The notes below the pieces were generated by a model. That model was not told where the DNA came from. It made no database searches and saw only the letters and a list, made by a program, of their open reading frames with translations. 51,347 bases of DNA, from contig CABROZ010000001.1 of the NCBI GenBank assembly GCA_902472795.1, positions 1 to 51,347 of the forward strand. The letters run 5' to 3'. A program made the position numbers and the translations under genes. The number at the start of each line of letters is the position of its first letter. The stretch's first letter is position 1. Origin of the DNA: an uncultured Bacteroides sp. Lineage in GTDB: Bacteria > Bacteroidota > Bacteroidia > Bacteroidales > Bacteroidaceae. Positions 26,101 to 36,000 of this stretch are shown here, in pieces.

Positions 26101-26792
26101 GCCCATTTGCCATTCAGAGAATAGAAGCATGAACTTTTGGGAGTGGTCCAAGGTGTCCGGTAGAAATCCGCATCTGCTGTCATTTCGTTCGTGGAAACAT
26201 ATGGCAGGTAGGTGGCATGACCGGGCTCTTTGTTTTCTTCGAAACATGTTTCGTCTTCCCAATAAGTCTTGGCACGTTGTGACAGGTCAGGACCGATATC
26301 TTCCGGCATGGCCATTTTACTTATTCTAATAGCAAATAAGGTTTCGGTAGAGTTCTCAAATTTCCTTTTATCAACCAATCGCAGTTTACCTTCACTGCTG
26401 CAGGATAAAATGAGATCGGGACTGTTTGTCGGAAAAATCTGCAGGAATTTGTCTTTCTGACGAATGGTCCATAATTGTGACTCGTCGGAACCGTTGTTTT
26501 CCGTTATTCCCAACGAATTGTCTGTGCGGGCATAGATAGCCTTATTGTCGAACGGATTGATGAACCGAAAACTGCTGGACAAGTTGCTGACTGTCCACTG
26601 TTGCATCTTATCTTCGACATTCAATCGGAGCAGAATGATTTCTGAACTTCCTTGTTTGTACCCAAGTGCATTTTGGACTTTCCCGGCAGGTATTACGTTA
26701 TAAAGTTTATTTTTCGCAAAACCTACTTGTGCTTGAACCGCAGTAAATGCACATATGAGGAGGCTTACAAAGCTTATCAATACTTTTTTCAT
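23193..26792 (-). CDS. LacZ-type GH2 beta-galactosidase with N-terminal beta-trefoil-like module
   Basis: A 1199-residue secreted protein; signal peptide ends near AVQAQ (residue 22). Residues about 23-165 precede the LacZ core and contain two QxW motifs (Q64-x-W66 and Q106-x-W108), the hallmark of ricin-type beta-trefoil carbohydrate-binding domains. The core follows E. coli LacZ order: sugar-binding domain, Ig-like domain, TIM barrel with acid/base E643 in GNEAG and nucleophile E710 in ICEYAHAMGN, then DUF4981-like and small-chain domains, with YYAYGPWENYNDR near residue 1085. Expected to hydrolyse terminal beta-galactose. It starts 10 bp after the GH29 stop, so the two are likely translated from one message. 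Confidence 0.93.
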   Translation of the reverse strand: MKKVLISFVSLLICAFTAVQAQVGFAKNKLYNVIPAGKVQNALGYKQGSSEIILLRLNVEDKMQQWTVSNLSSSFRFINPFDNKAIYARTDNSLGITENNGSDESQLWTIRQKDKFLQIFPTNSPDLILSCSSEGKLRLVDKRKFENSTETLFAIRISKMAMPEDIGPDLSQRAKTYWEDETCFEENKEPGHATYLPYVSTNEMTADADFYRTPWTTPKSSCFYSLNGKWAFHLVSKPSQRPQDFYKEDYDISDWDTIPVPSNWEMHGYDRPIYANVEYPHANIPPYIDARKGFNDGGKNYGINPVGSYVRVFHLPQGWEKQRTFIHFGGIYSAAFVYLNGQYVGYTQGANNVAEFDLTPYLRTGENRLAVQVFRWSDGSYLECQDMFRMSGIFRDVYLYNTPLTSIRDHYITSKLEAQSNYKEGNMSVALTLDNRDGLKGTKEVKLSLMDPDGNLVSEQTLRIPYMQDQKKIEIQTSFPLKDLHLWTAETPNLYTLRISQREKGKEEMAFSTKYGFREIEIRGSLVYINGQRVFFKGVNRHDTHPVYGRAVPTESMLQDVLLMKQNNINTIRTSHYPNAAKMYAMFDYFGLYTMDEADLEDHANQSISNMPSWIPAFVDRIDRMVLRDRNHPSVIFWSLGNEAGGGSNFQACYDAAKRLDNRPVHYEGTRDGKEYGGNRFSDLYSKMYPGMKWMDTYVNAFDKPMFICEYAHAMGNAIGNLKEYWNSIENSTSTIGGAIWDWVDQAIYEPREMKKGIYRLHTGYDFPGPHQGNFCSNGIIPATRDESPKLKEVKAVYQYIHFDLLETDFDRNEVKIQLKNTYDFLPLDRFYLRWQVLKDGYILTTDSLLLGHVMPDDSLAINLKLPEITFNQAQKEGKEVMLNLNVCTSNASTWCQAGHVVAQQQYELLKRGTLPALSTKGNRKNALKVEETPNMFVIKNAHIEAAFDRQNGLMTTLVLNGQPVINQNKGFLYDNHRWIENDKFTETSNGLEPTGTCTLEKKGNAVIIRTTRNGNLCHSQIVYTILPNGIIDLDVELTPQTTELRRCGLVCGIDSSLNKIDYYAYGPWENYNDRKDGCSVGRFHTTVDQMEEKYVKPQSMGNREGLRELLLRNDSGTGIKIETEGNVSFSALHYTDEDLMNCNHMWELKKRPYTVLHLDAAVRGVGNASCGKDVDTLPQYRIPQQKHSYKLRISSISQ

Positions 26793-26802
26793 AGAGTTTC
26801 TT

Positions 26803-28659
26803 TTAATTTTCTGTTTTTGCCCGACCGTTATTGTTGGAGTCGGACAATGTTACTCCTATTTCTTCTATTTCCACTACAGCCGGTGTATCGTTAGGGGACG
26901 TAGCCTCTAATTTAATAAAACGTGCTGTTTCCTCATGGCCGAATGATACAGTTTGAGGCAAAGGGTTGTGCATGATATTGCTAAACTCGCCATTCAGCGT
27001 TATTTCTTTCCAAATCTGTCCGTCCTGGCTGACAGAGAGCTTATACCGGTAGGCCATAGTTGTTTTGGCCTGTTCGTTTAGAGGTGCATATGTAAATCCC
27101 TTCAAAGTTACTGTTTTTCCCAGATCTATCACTAAGGGTTGATCGGAAATTTTTTTCCAGGCAGTGCGTGGAAGGTCATTCCAGGAAGAAGTGGTTTGTT
27201 GCTCACTGAGTGGAGTGGCATAATAAGCCGCAACGTTGTTGATGCGCGCATCCAACCGTGATTCTTCTATATGAAGCCTTATGGCATCAGCTTTTATTTC
27301 AGGAAAACGAATCATTCGTTTGTATCCTACGGTTGTGCCTTTACCTATTGGCTCCCATTTCCCATTGACAAGAGCTTCCAAATTAAATTGTTCTATTCGT
27401 TGGCCATGTGAGATATCTTCTTGCAACAGAACCACGTTGATTCTGGAGTCAGGTTTTAAGGTATAAATTTGTTTATCGCCTGGTGCAGCAATCCATAGTT
27501 TTTGCCCGTCTGATACAGCGTTTTTTGCAAATGTCTGTTGACGGTAAGCTGCGAACTCCTTTAAGCGGGCAATGTCTGCTTCATGTATCATGCCTCGTTT
27601 ATCGGGAGGTATATTGAGCAGTAATACGGAATTGTAGCCGACAGATTGAAAATAAATGTCAGTGAGATGCTTCAAACTTTTCACCTTACTGTTTTCCTCT
27701 TCATGCCAGAACCATCCTGGCCGGATGGATACATCCACTTCGGAAGGATACCAAAAAAGTTCGGTGGCATTTTTCAGCATTTCTCTACTACCCAAGTCCT
27801 GCGCTTTGGCATAGACTCCCAAGCGCTTGTTGTTACTTTCTGAGCGTGCATAGATACCCGGTGTCAATACCGTAGCACTCCATTCTGTTTCACGGCCTAT
27901 ACCTTTCTCGTTGCCTACCCAACGAACGTCATCGCCCATGATTGCCATTACGGCTTTGGGTTGCAAACGTTGGATGGTTTTGTAGAAGGCATCCCAGTCG
28001 TAAATTTGTTTTTTCCCGTTGGGACCCTCACCGTTGGCACCGTCAAACCATACTTCATGTACTTCACCATAGTTAGTCAACAATTCCGTCAGTTGTTGGA
28101 TGAAGAATTGGTTATAACGAGGAGAGTCGCCGTAGCATTCGGCATTACGATCCCATGGCGAAAGGTAAACTCCAAACTTCATGTCGTATTTGGTGCAGGC
28201 ATCGCGCAATTCTTTCACAACATCGCCTTTGCCACCTTTCCAATTGGATGAGGCTACAGAATGTCGGGTTGTTTGAGTGGGCCACAGACAGAAGCCGTCG
28301 TGGTGTTTTGCTGTAAGCAGAACCATTTTAAAACCGGCTTCTTTCAGAGTACGTACCCATTGTTCTGCATCCAGATTGGTTGGATTGAACAGAGTAGGAT
28401 CTTCGGTTCCATCTCCCCATTCACGCCCGGTAAATGTATTGATGCCAAAATGCAGGAATGCTGTCAGTTCCATCTTTTGCCATTCGATTTGTTGGGGCGA
28501 AGGAACAAGGCGGGCTGCTATAGATACTTTTTGCTCCAGAGTTGCATTCTTAGGAAATTCTACATGCTTGATGTATAATGTGGTATCTTGCTGGGAATAT
28601 CCTTGCAGGGAAAGTGTGCTTAATGCGCATCCTATTAAAAATAACTTGATTCTGTTCAT
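26803..28659 (-). CDS. GH29 alpha-L-fucosidase
   Basis: A 618-residue secreted protein (signal peptide ends near GYSQQ, residue 23). The N-terminal TIM barrel carries the GH29 pattern: HFGINTF (70-76), TAKHHDGFCLW (116-126) and the nucleophile D206 in EVWFDGANG. The acid/base was not assigned. The C-terminal region (about 480-600) looks like a discoidin/F5-8C carbohydrate-binding domain. The WFDGANGEGPNG layout recalls the GH29-B group, which prefers alpha-1,3/4-fucose next to galactose as in Lewis antigens. It would trim fucose in the periplasm. It lies 54 bp after GH20 and 10 bp before the LacZ-type GH2. Confidence 0.93.
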   Translation of the reverse strand: MNRIKLFLIGCALSTLSLQGYSQQDTTLYIKHVEFPKNATLEQKVSIAARLVPSPQQIEWQKMELTAFLHFGINTFTGREWGDGTEDPTLFNPTNLDAEQWVRTLKEAGFKMVLLTAKHHDGFCLWPTQTTRHSVASSNWKGGKGDVVKELRDACTKYDMKFGVYLSPWDRNAECYGDSPRYNQFFIQQLTELLTNYGEVHEVWFDGANGEGPNGKKQIYDWDAFYKTIQRLQPKAVMAIMGDDVRWVGNEKGIGRETEWSATVLTPGIYARSESNNKRLGVYAKAQDLGSREMLKNATELFWYPSEVDVSIRPGWFWHEEENSKVKSLKHLTDIYFQSVGYNSVLLLNIPPDKRGMIHEADIARLKEFAAYRQQTFAKNAVSDGQKLWIAAPGDKQIYTLKPDSRINVVLLQEDISHGQRIEQFNLEALVNGKWEPIGKGTTVGYKRMIRFPEIKADAIRLHIEESRLDARINNVAAYYATPLSEQQTTSSWNDLPRTAWKKISDQPLVIDLGKTVTLKGFTYAPLNEQAKTTMAYRYKLSVSQDGQIWKEITLNGEFSNIMHNPLPQTVSFGHEETARFIKLEATSPNDTPAVVEIEEIGVTLSDSNNNGRAKTEN

Positions 28660-28713
28660 GATTCATTCGGGTTTCAGAAAAAGTTGATTCCTATTGTTCG
28701 TTTTAAAATCGTA

Positions 28714-31035
28714 TTATTTAATAATGATTTCGTCCAAATAGATTCTGGAAGCTTGACCTGGCCGTACATGATCTTCCGGACATTTACCCGGTGTTTCCAA
28801 TGTAAACCGTATATAACGTGCTACCACATCTTTGGTTTTTATGCTTAGATCCTCAATGAAATTTCCTTCTTTGAAAATTTCATTATCACTATATTCGCGG
28901 TCTCCTGCCAGTGTAAATGTCTGGTTATCAGTGGATATTTCGACTTTGAAGGTTCTTGGTTTGTGAACACCCATACCATAATTCGTGATGCAGCCAACAG
29001 CACATTCATTTATTTTTTCCGTTTTTTGCAAATCGACTGTAAACGAAAGAGGTTTGGACGCGTCGCCAGTGAACCATTCGAAATCCGTCTGCTTAAGACT
29101 GCCCCGCACACCATTGACTAAGATATCTGCCTCTTTGGGAAGTCCTTGCAGGCTTTTTGCTGTTGCCTTATTCCTTTGTAGTGGTAAGATCAGTTTTTTC
29201 CCTTTTTGCTTTCCGTTAACAAAGGTAGCTGCCTGTAATAAAACTTCTTTGTCAATAACTAATTCCTGTTTATACAAAGGAGAGGTGGCTAACGGCTCTG
29301 TTCCATCCGTTGTATAATGTATTTCGACGTCGGGGCGTTCGCATTCAAGTTTGACATTCAGTTTATTGTCTGTTGGGGTGACCTTATGTTGTATATTATA
29401 CATAGACTTGGCATATATAACGCCTTTGGCATCCAAATGTGTCAGATAATGATCCAATGCCTTCAGAAAGGCTGGCCAGTCTTTACTGTCGCGTGCCGAC
29501 CAAGCTACTTCGGCAACAGCTGCTAGACGTGGGAAGATCTGATATGTCACATCTCGAGGGCTTGAACAAAATTCAGTCCACATGGAACCTTGTACGCCCA
29601 TCAGCAGATTGGCGTATGACGGGTCCCAACTCTTTTGTATCGGTTCATAGTCATACACGTCCTTCAGCGTATTGTTTCCGAAATAGGTGAGCGGCTCGAA
29701 CCACTGTGGCCCCTGGTAACGTATCAGGTAAAGCAAACGGGCGGGAGTCATTATGAAGGGATGTCCTTGCGCTGCAGCTTTCAGGGCAGCATTGCCGAAT
29801 CCTTGCCATCCGAAGATAGTAGCTCCTTCAGGCAGTTTGCTGTTCGTCAGCTCATCCCATCCCATGACTTTCTTGCCTTTTACTTCCTGTACGTATTTGC
29901 TAATGCGTCGCATGAAATATCCCTGCAAATCTTCTTCGTCTTGCAGGTGCTCTTTTTTTATTCGTGCCTGACACAAGGGACATTCTTTCCAATGTGTTTT
30001 CCATGCTTCATCGCCTCCGATATGAATGTATTCAGAGGGAAAAAGTTCGGCTATCTCATCGATGATGCCTTGCAGAAAATCAAATGTCTTGTCATTTCCT
30101 GCACAGTAGATGATGTCGGCATTGCTACCACCAAGTCCGGGAAGCACTCCTATAAACTTATTTACTACCGGGCAAGCGTATTCCGGATAGGCTGCCAATG
30201 CTGCATTGGAATGAGCCGGCATGTCAATTTCCGGTATAATCTCAATTTGTCTTTGCTGGGCATAGTTGATGATTTCTTTCATCTGGTCCTGGGTATAATA
30301 TCCACCGATGGGAGTCGGCTCTTCAGGAGAAGGATTCCGACGATCGGGGAAGGGGGAATATTCTCTGTTCACCCTCCATGCACCAACTTCTGTCAGGCGT
30401 GGATACTTTTTTATTTCAATTCGCCAGCCATTGTCATCTGTAAGATGCAGATGGAGTTTATTCAGTTTTAGCAGAGCCATGCAATCGATTATTTTCAGCA
30501 CTTCTTCTTTCGGTATGAAATAACGTGAAACGTCTAGCATGAGCCCTCTGTATGGGAACCTTGGACCATCGGTCATTTCCATGGCCGGTATAATCCAGTC
30601 GATATCTTGACGTATCACGCGGTTTTCAATTTGTGCCGGTAAGACAAGTCTGAGTGTCTGAATTGCATAGAAGAATCCGCTAAGCGTTGATGCCTTTATC
30701 GATATACCTTCTTTTTTTACTTGTAAGGAATAAGATTCGGGCTTTATGTTTTTGTCCGTTTTGAAGACGATGTCTGCCTCTTTGTTGATGACGACTGATG
30801 GTGTAAAACCAGCCGGTAACGTAAACAATGATGAAAAGTATTCGGCAATAGCTTTTTGTTCACTGTTCTCAACAGAAATGCTTGTTTGAGAAGTGATCCT
30901 GAATGTTTCTTTACTTGTGTTCTGGTAATGAAGCGGTCGGGGCACTAAAGCTATATCTTGGGACCAGAGTTTGCCTTGTACCGCTATACACATGATGATG
31001 GGAATGATTATTTTGTAGAATACATTATCGCTCAT
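28714..31035 (-). CDS. GH20 beta-N-acetylhexosaminidase
   Basis: A 773-residue secreted protein (signal peptide ends near KLWSQ, residue 26). Residues about 28-150 are the GH20 N-terminal alpha/beta domain. The catalytic TIM barrel starts near PRFPYRGLMLDVSR and contains the D342-E343 pair of HIGGDEAWK, used in substrate-assisted catalysis. A C-terminal Ig-like CHB_HEX-type domain (about 545-615) and a discoidin-like domain (about 640-773) follow. It should remove terminal beta-GlcNAc or GalNAc. It follows susD with a 156-bp gap containing two hairpins, which may lower its expression relative to susCD. Confidence 0.94.
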   Translation of the reverse strand: MSDNVFYKIIIPIIMCIAVQGKLWSQDIALVPRPLHYQNTSKETFRITSQTSISVENSEQKAIAEYFSSLFTLPAGFTPSVVINKEADIVFKTDKNIKPESYSLQVKKEGISIKASTLSGFFYAIQTLRLVLPAQIENRVIRQDIDWIIPAMEMTDGPRFPYRGLMLDVSRYFIPKEEVLKIIDCMALLKLNKLHLHLTDDNGWRIEIKKYPRLTEVGAWRVNREYSPFPDRRNPSPEEPTPIGGYYTQDQMKEIINYAQQRQIEIIPEIDMPAHSNAALAAYPEYACPVVNKFIGVLPGLGGSNADIIYCAGNDKTFDFLQGIIDEIAELFPSEYIHIGGDEAWKTHWKECPLCQARIKKEHLQDEEDLQGYFMRRISKYVQEVKGKKVMGWDELTNSKLPEGATIFGWQGFGNAALKAAAQGHPFIMTPARLLYLIRYQGPQWFEPLTYFGNNTLKDVYDYEPIQKSWDPSYANLLMGVQGSMWTEFCSSPRDVTYQIFPRLAAVAEVAWSARDSKDWPAFLKALDHYLTHLDAKGVIYAKSMYNIQHKVTPTDNKLNVKLECERPDVEIHYTTDGTEPLATSPLYKQELVIDKEVLLQAATFVNGKQKGKKLILPLQRNKATAKSLQGLPKEADILVNGVRGSLKQTDFEWFTGDASKPLSFTVDLQKTEKINECAVGCITNYGMGVHKPRTFKVEISTDNQTFTLAGDREYSDNEIFKEGNFIEDLSIKTKDVVARYIRFTLETPGKCPEDHVRPGQASRIYLDEIIIK

Positions 31036-31065
31036 GGTCGTGAGAGATTTTAAGGTGAATAAGAA

Positions 31066-31109
31066 AAAAGGGGCAACAGATCTTTATTTCAAGTCCGCTG
31101 ACCCCTTTT
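31066..31109 (-). terminator. Candidate attenuator between susD and GH20
   Basis: AAAAGGGG (31066-31073) pairs with CCCCTTTT (31102-31109). On the minus-strand transcript the stem is followed by a run of six U. It lies in the susD-GH20 gap and could cause partial termination. Confidence 0.55.
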
Positions 31110-31148
31110 CATTTTGTTGATTAATTGATTGGGTGACTGATTATTCCA

Positions 31149-31180
31149 TAGGCTCAATTGGTGGCCATGCATTGAGCCTA
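31149..31180 (-). terminator. Hairpin immediately after susD
   Basis: A perfect 10-bp inverted repeat, TAGGCTCAAT (31149-31158) with ATTGAGCCTA (31171-31180), starts 11 bp past the susD stop. It has no U tract, so an mRNA-stabilising 3' hairpin is as likely as a terminator. Confidence 0.5.
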
Positions 31181-31191
31181 CTCGATTTCAA

Positions 31192-33060
31192 TTAATACCC
31201 GAAGTTATTGTCTGTAATACCGGGGTTAGCATCTCTTTCTGTATCAGGAATAGGTAACAACAAATTCTTTTTCAAGAAATCTTCCGTCAAATTGCCTTCA
31301 TTATAAATACGGTCGGTCCATTTCTGGGCGGCAGTTTTGTAATAGGCATCGGAAGCTTTTGTGAATTCGTGGTTATTGTGATATTCCAAAGCTTTTTTCA
31401 GATATTCTGTTCCGCGGATGCGAATCATTTCATACATGTCTGGTTCGCCAAACAATTCTATAATACGTTCGAAATACAGTTTTTCACGAACCTGTTCAGT
31501 GGATAATGAGGTTGGCCAATCCTTAGGTTCTACCGCAGGAGCTGTTGTTGTGGCAGATCTACGGGCGCGAGCCAAAACTTCATTTGCCAGTGAAATGGCT
31601 TTGTCCTTATCGCCTAATTCGTTGTAAACATCGGCCATCAAAAGTAACATTTCGGCATAACGATAGACCATCAGATTCTTGTGACTGGCTGTACCCTGTT
31701 GGCTTTGATCATACAGTTTGGCGTGTGCGGGCCAAGCTTGCTGGCTACCATTCTCAGCAAATGTCTTTTTCAGATTTTTTAAGGCTGATATACGGGCTTT
31801 CTCATATCCAGTGGCGTTGGCAGGTGCCTCTAAGTTTTCCAAGTAAGACAGCGACGGGTTAGCCGGATTTTCCATCTCTTCGTATGGAATACGGGTTACA
31901 AACTCCTTCGGTTCTACCCCTTTGCCGTTTTTGTAAATCGAGTCGTACACGGCTACTTCTTTTCCATTAACAGTTTTGCTACCCAATTGAACCTTATAAC
32001 TGATGTAAGGATAGTAATATACGGAGTCGTTAGCAGAAGGCGTATCGCCTACCTGAGCCTTTGGATTGGCTTGGTTGTTACCGCTACGTTCTCTATGCTG
32101 CGTTAAGAAGGTCGCTGCGATGCGAGGATCGCCAGGATACATGCTCCAATGCATATCGTAAGCAGCTTTTGTAGCACGATAGGTACTCCAGTTTACGCCG
32201 GTGGTAGATGAAGTAGGCGAGAAACGATTGCTGGCACGGTTGAAGCAGTTGGTTGACGTTACGCTGAAATTGATTTGAAAAATCGATTCCTTGGAGTTTG
32301 ATACCCAATCGCCGAACAGATCTGCAAAGTTGTTCTCTAACTGATAAACGCCACTGTTGTAAACTGCATCAAACATATTCTTGGCATTGTTCCAGTTTTC
32401 TGTTGCATTGACACCCAATACAGCTAGTTTATAGTAAACCTTACCCATGAAAGCCTTTACTGCCCATGAATTGACACGACCTGCATCGGAGGTTTTATTA
32501 ATGCTCTCGGCGGCTTTCAAGTCTTCGATGACGTGAGCCAATATTTCTTCCCGAGGTGTACGTCCGATTGTAATACCTTCGGAGGTAGAAGCGGTTGTCT
32601 TGAAAGGAACATCGCCAAACAGAGAAACCAGATTGTAATAAGCCATTGCACGCAAGAATCTGGCTTCGCCACTGTATTGGTTTTTAATTTCGGCAGATAG
32701 TCCGCTACTTTCCAGATTGCTCAGGTAAGCATTTACTTCGGAGATAACCTTATACATTGCATTCCAAGTCGTAGAAATCAGTCCGTCGCTCGATAATGAC
32801 TGCAAACTTACAATACCGTCGCTACCGCTTCGTTGTGACCAGGCAAATCCTGAACCACTGATAGGTATTTCCTGCCAATGCTGTCCGTATGCCGACGTAG
32901 TGCTCATATAAGAGTAACAGCCTAATAATGCCAGTTCTGCATTACTTTCACTGGAGAACACAATGTTGTTATTCTGCGTATATAATGGATCTTCGTCCAA
33001 GCATGAAGACATGCAACATGCTACAGAAAGAGACAGAATTAAGAATTTTATATTTTTCAT
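31192..33060 (-). CDS. SusD/RagB-family glycan-binding lipoprotein
   Basis: A 622-residue lipoprotein (MSSC lipobox, Cys20). The N-terminal CLDEDPLY start and the all-helical TPR-like body are typical of SusD proteins: YNLVSLFGDVPF at about 150-165, then R-T-P-R-E-E-I-L-A-H-V-I-x-D-L. The C-terminus has the family's ERxxELFGEPDMYEMIRI segment and ends in GITDNNFGY. SusD sits on the cell surface as the lid of the SusC transporter and binds the glycan. It follows susC by 37 bp. The next genes encode enzymes, so no SusE/F-like surface glycan-binding protein is present between them. Confidence 0.95.
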   Translation of the reverse strand: MKNIKFLILSLSVACCMSSCLDEDPLYTQNNNIVFSSESNAELALLGCYSYMSTTSAYGQHWQEIPISGSGFAWSQRSGSDGIVSLQSLSSDGLISTTWNAMYKVISEVNAYLSNLESSGLSAEIKNQYSGEARFLRAMAYYNLVSLFGDVPFKTTASTSEGITIGRTPREEILAHVIEDLKAAESINKTSDAGRVNSWAVKAFMGKVYYKLAVLGVNATENWNNAKNMFDAVYNSGVYQLENNFADLFGDWVSNSKESIFQINFSVTSTNCFNRASNRFSPTSSTTGVNWSTYRATKAAYDMHWSMYPGDPRIAATFLTQHRERSGNNQANPKAQVGDTPSANDSVYYYPYISYKVQLGSKTVNGKEVAVYDSIYKNGKGVEPKEFVTRIPYEEMENPANPSLSYLENLEAPANATGYEKARISALKNLKKTFAENGSQQAWPAHAKLYDQSQQGTASHKNLMVYRYAEMLLLMADVYNELGDKDKAISLANEVLARARRSATTTAPAVEPKDWPTSLSTEQVREKLYFERIIELFGEPDMYEMIRIRGTEYLKKALEYHNNHEFTKASDAYYKTAAQKWTDRIYNEGNLTEDFLKKNLLLPIPDTERDANPGITDNNFGY

Positions 33061-33097
33061 ATTTTGTTTTCTTTAAAGTTTATGGTATCGATTAATG

Positions 33098-36000
33098 TTA
33101 GAAAGTTACATTTAGACCAAATATATATTGGCGTGGTGTAGGATAAGAGTTCATATCGACACCCGGACGTAAACCGTCAAATGCAAAGCTGTTTACTTCA
33201 GGGTCATAACCACCGTAGTTAGTGATGATGAATGCGTTCTTTACAGATGCGAATACTGATGTATTCTGCAAACCAACTTTCTTCATCCACGATTTGGGCA
33301 GTACATAGTTCAATGTAATGTCTGAACATCTCAGGTAACTTCCGTCTTCTACATAACGGTCCATAACCATATTCTGTACAATGAAGTTGGAAGAAGGATA
33401 CAGGTTGGATTTATTTTCCGGAGTCCACATTCCTTCATAAGCTTTCTTTGATATCGTTCCGGCTTTGGTTCCCGGTGTGTTGATATAGCGGTTATTTACG
33501 TTGATGATGTCGCGGTCTTGTACTCCGGAGAATGAAGCTGAGAAGCTCAGATCTTTCCATGACAATGAAGTTTGGAAGCCGTATGTAAATCCGGGATTGG
33601 GATTACCGATAATGTTACGGTCAGAAGTGTCAATGGAGCCGTTGTCATCGAAGTCAACGAATTTTACGTCACCTGCTACCGGTTTCTGGCCTAATACGTT
33701 TTGATAATATCCGATGGTTCCATCCGGTTTGGTATATCTTACACCTTGGTCTGTGATGTCTTCTTCTTGTACGATACCTTGTGTTACGTAACCGAGGAAT
33801 AATCCCGGTTCCTCACCTTGCAAGAACACGTGGCCTACACCGAAATGGTCGCCGAGTGTATTACCGTAATAACCGATCCTTTCGCCTAAGCAGCCGAATT
33901 CAGTAGGAAGAAGTCCAAGGTTTACAATTTTACTCTTGTTCTTTCCAAAGTTACCGGTAACGCTCCATTTCCAATCTTTGGAGTCGATGATTTGTGCATT
34001 CAAAGTCAGTTCGACACCTTTGTTATCCAAAGAACCCTGGTTGTAGTATGTCGAAGAGAACCCGGCAGAACCCGGCAAGTTTCTTGAAATAAGCAAATCG
34101 TCAGTTCTCTTTACGTAGAAGTCGATTGTACCACTTAAGCGCGAGCGGAAGAGACCAAAGTCAATACCGGCATTCCAGGAAGAAGTCTTTTCCCAGGTCA
34201 GACCTGTATTCGGCAGGTTGGTAATGGTCAGTGTAGCCAGTTGGTTACCGGAACCATCAGCATAGTGGTTCGTTCCACCGCCGTACATTGAGAAGGTAGA
34301 GTAGGGATTGATACTCTGGTTACCCGTCACGCCATAGCTGACGCGAACTTTCAGCTGATTCAACCAGTTGATGTCTTTCATGAATTCTTCCTGCTCCATA
34401 CGCCATGCTAAAGAGGCTGATGGGAAGTAGCCCCAACGGTTACCTTTAGCAAACTTACTTGAACCATCGGCACGGAGAGATGCTGTTACCAGGTACTTGT
34501 CAAGGAATGACAGATTGATACGTCCTAAATAAGAAAGCAACTGATAATCGCGCTGTATCGGTTCCTGATGCTGTACGTTTCCCGCCATGTGGATACCGTT
34601 TTCTCTCAGGTCGAACATTGTAAATTGAGTTCCAATGACATTTTTGTTAAGGAACTTGTAAGCATCGTACGTCACACCTACCGTAGCATCCAAATTGGCG
34701 ATGCTACCAAGTTTGGTGTTGTAGTTCAACACGTTTTCAACAGAGTAATTGCTCTTGTTCAGGTCCGAAAGAGCCAAATATCCATTGTTGTTCATACCTT
34801 GATACAATTGCATACCATACCAACGGCTGCGATCGTTGATGTTCATATTACCACCTACACGCAGGTTGTATTGCAAGTTTTTCAGGATTTTCCATGACAA
34901 GTCCATACTCATGTTGAATGTCTTGTCGTTGGTTACGTCTTCATAGTCATTTAGCCAGCTGAAGATTGTGGTCTTTGTTTCTGCCTGGAACGACGGGTCG
35001 TCTTCGGGCATTTCGAAAGGAGCATAGTCCAATGCTGTACGTGAAATGGCTGTTGTTGATCCTCCAAGTGTGCTACCTCCGGCCATCATATTGTTCTGAC
35101 GGAGTGAGCCACTGAATGTCATGTTCAAATGAACGGTTTTCGACAGGTCCATACCAATGTTGGCACGCAAATCGCCTTGTTTCAGTCCGGTCTGTTTTAC
35201 GGTACCATTTATATCCTTGAAGTTGGCAGAAATATAGTAAGTCATCTTGTCGCTACCGCCATTCACAGAAACCGAGTAGTTTTGTGAGAAGGCCGACTGG
35301 TATATTTCTTTTTGCCAATTGCGATACTGGATCAGGTGATACGTCTCCGGATTGTTAGGATCGTATTTGGCTAAAGCGTCGTTATATACATATCTTACTT
35401 CATCGCCTACGATATAGAAGGGATATTGTCCGTTCGAAATGCGTGAATTGACATAGTTGGCATGTTCGTACAGGTTGGTCATTTCCATCAGGCGGGTAGG
35501 CTCGGCTATGGTGAAGTTGGCACTTACATTGACTTTGGCCTTTCCTTGTTTACCCTTTTTGGTCGTAATCAGGATGACACCGTTTGCACCGCGCGAACCG
35601 TAAATGGCTGTTGAAGAAGCATCCTTCAAGATGGTGATGTCTTCGATATCCGAGGGATTCAGTGCTGCGAGCGGATCCTGATTAATCTGGAAGTCTCCGC
35701 TGATACCCGATGAAGAAAATTCACCTGCTGATGCCTGCGGAACGTTATCGATAACGTATAATGGCTGGTTATCGCCGCGCAATGAGCTGGCTCCACGAAT
35801 GGTGATTGAGGAGGCGGCACCGACAGCCGAAGATGAAGAGCTAACTACAAGGCCGGCTACTTTACCCGACAACAGATTGTCGAGTGAACTGGCTTTAGAG
35901 GCATCGTTCGGGTCGGGACGCATGGTCGTCAAAGCGCCGGTCAAGTCACCTTTTCGGGCTGTACCATAACCTACGACAACCACTTCTTCCAGTGCCTGAG

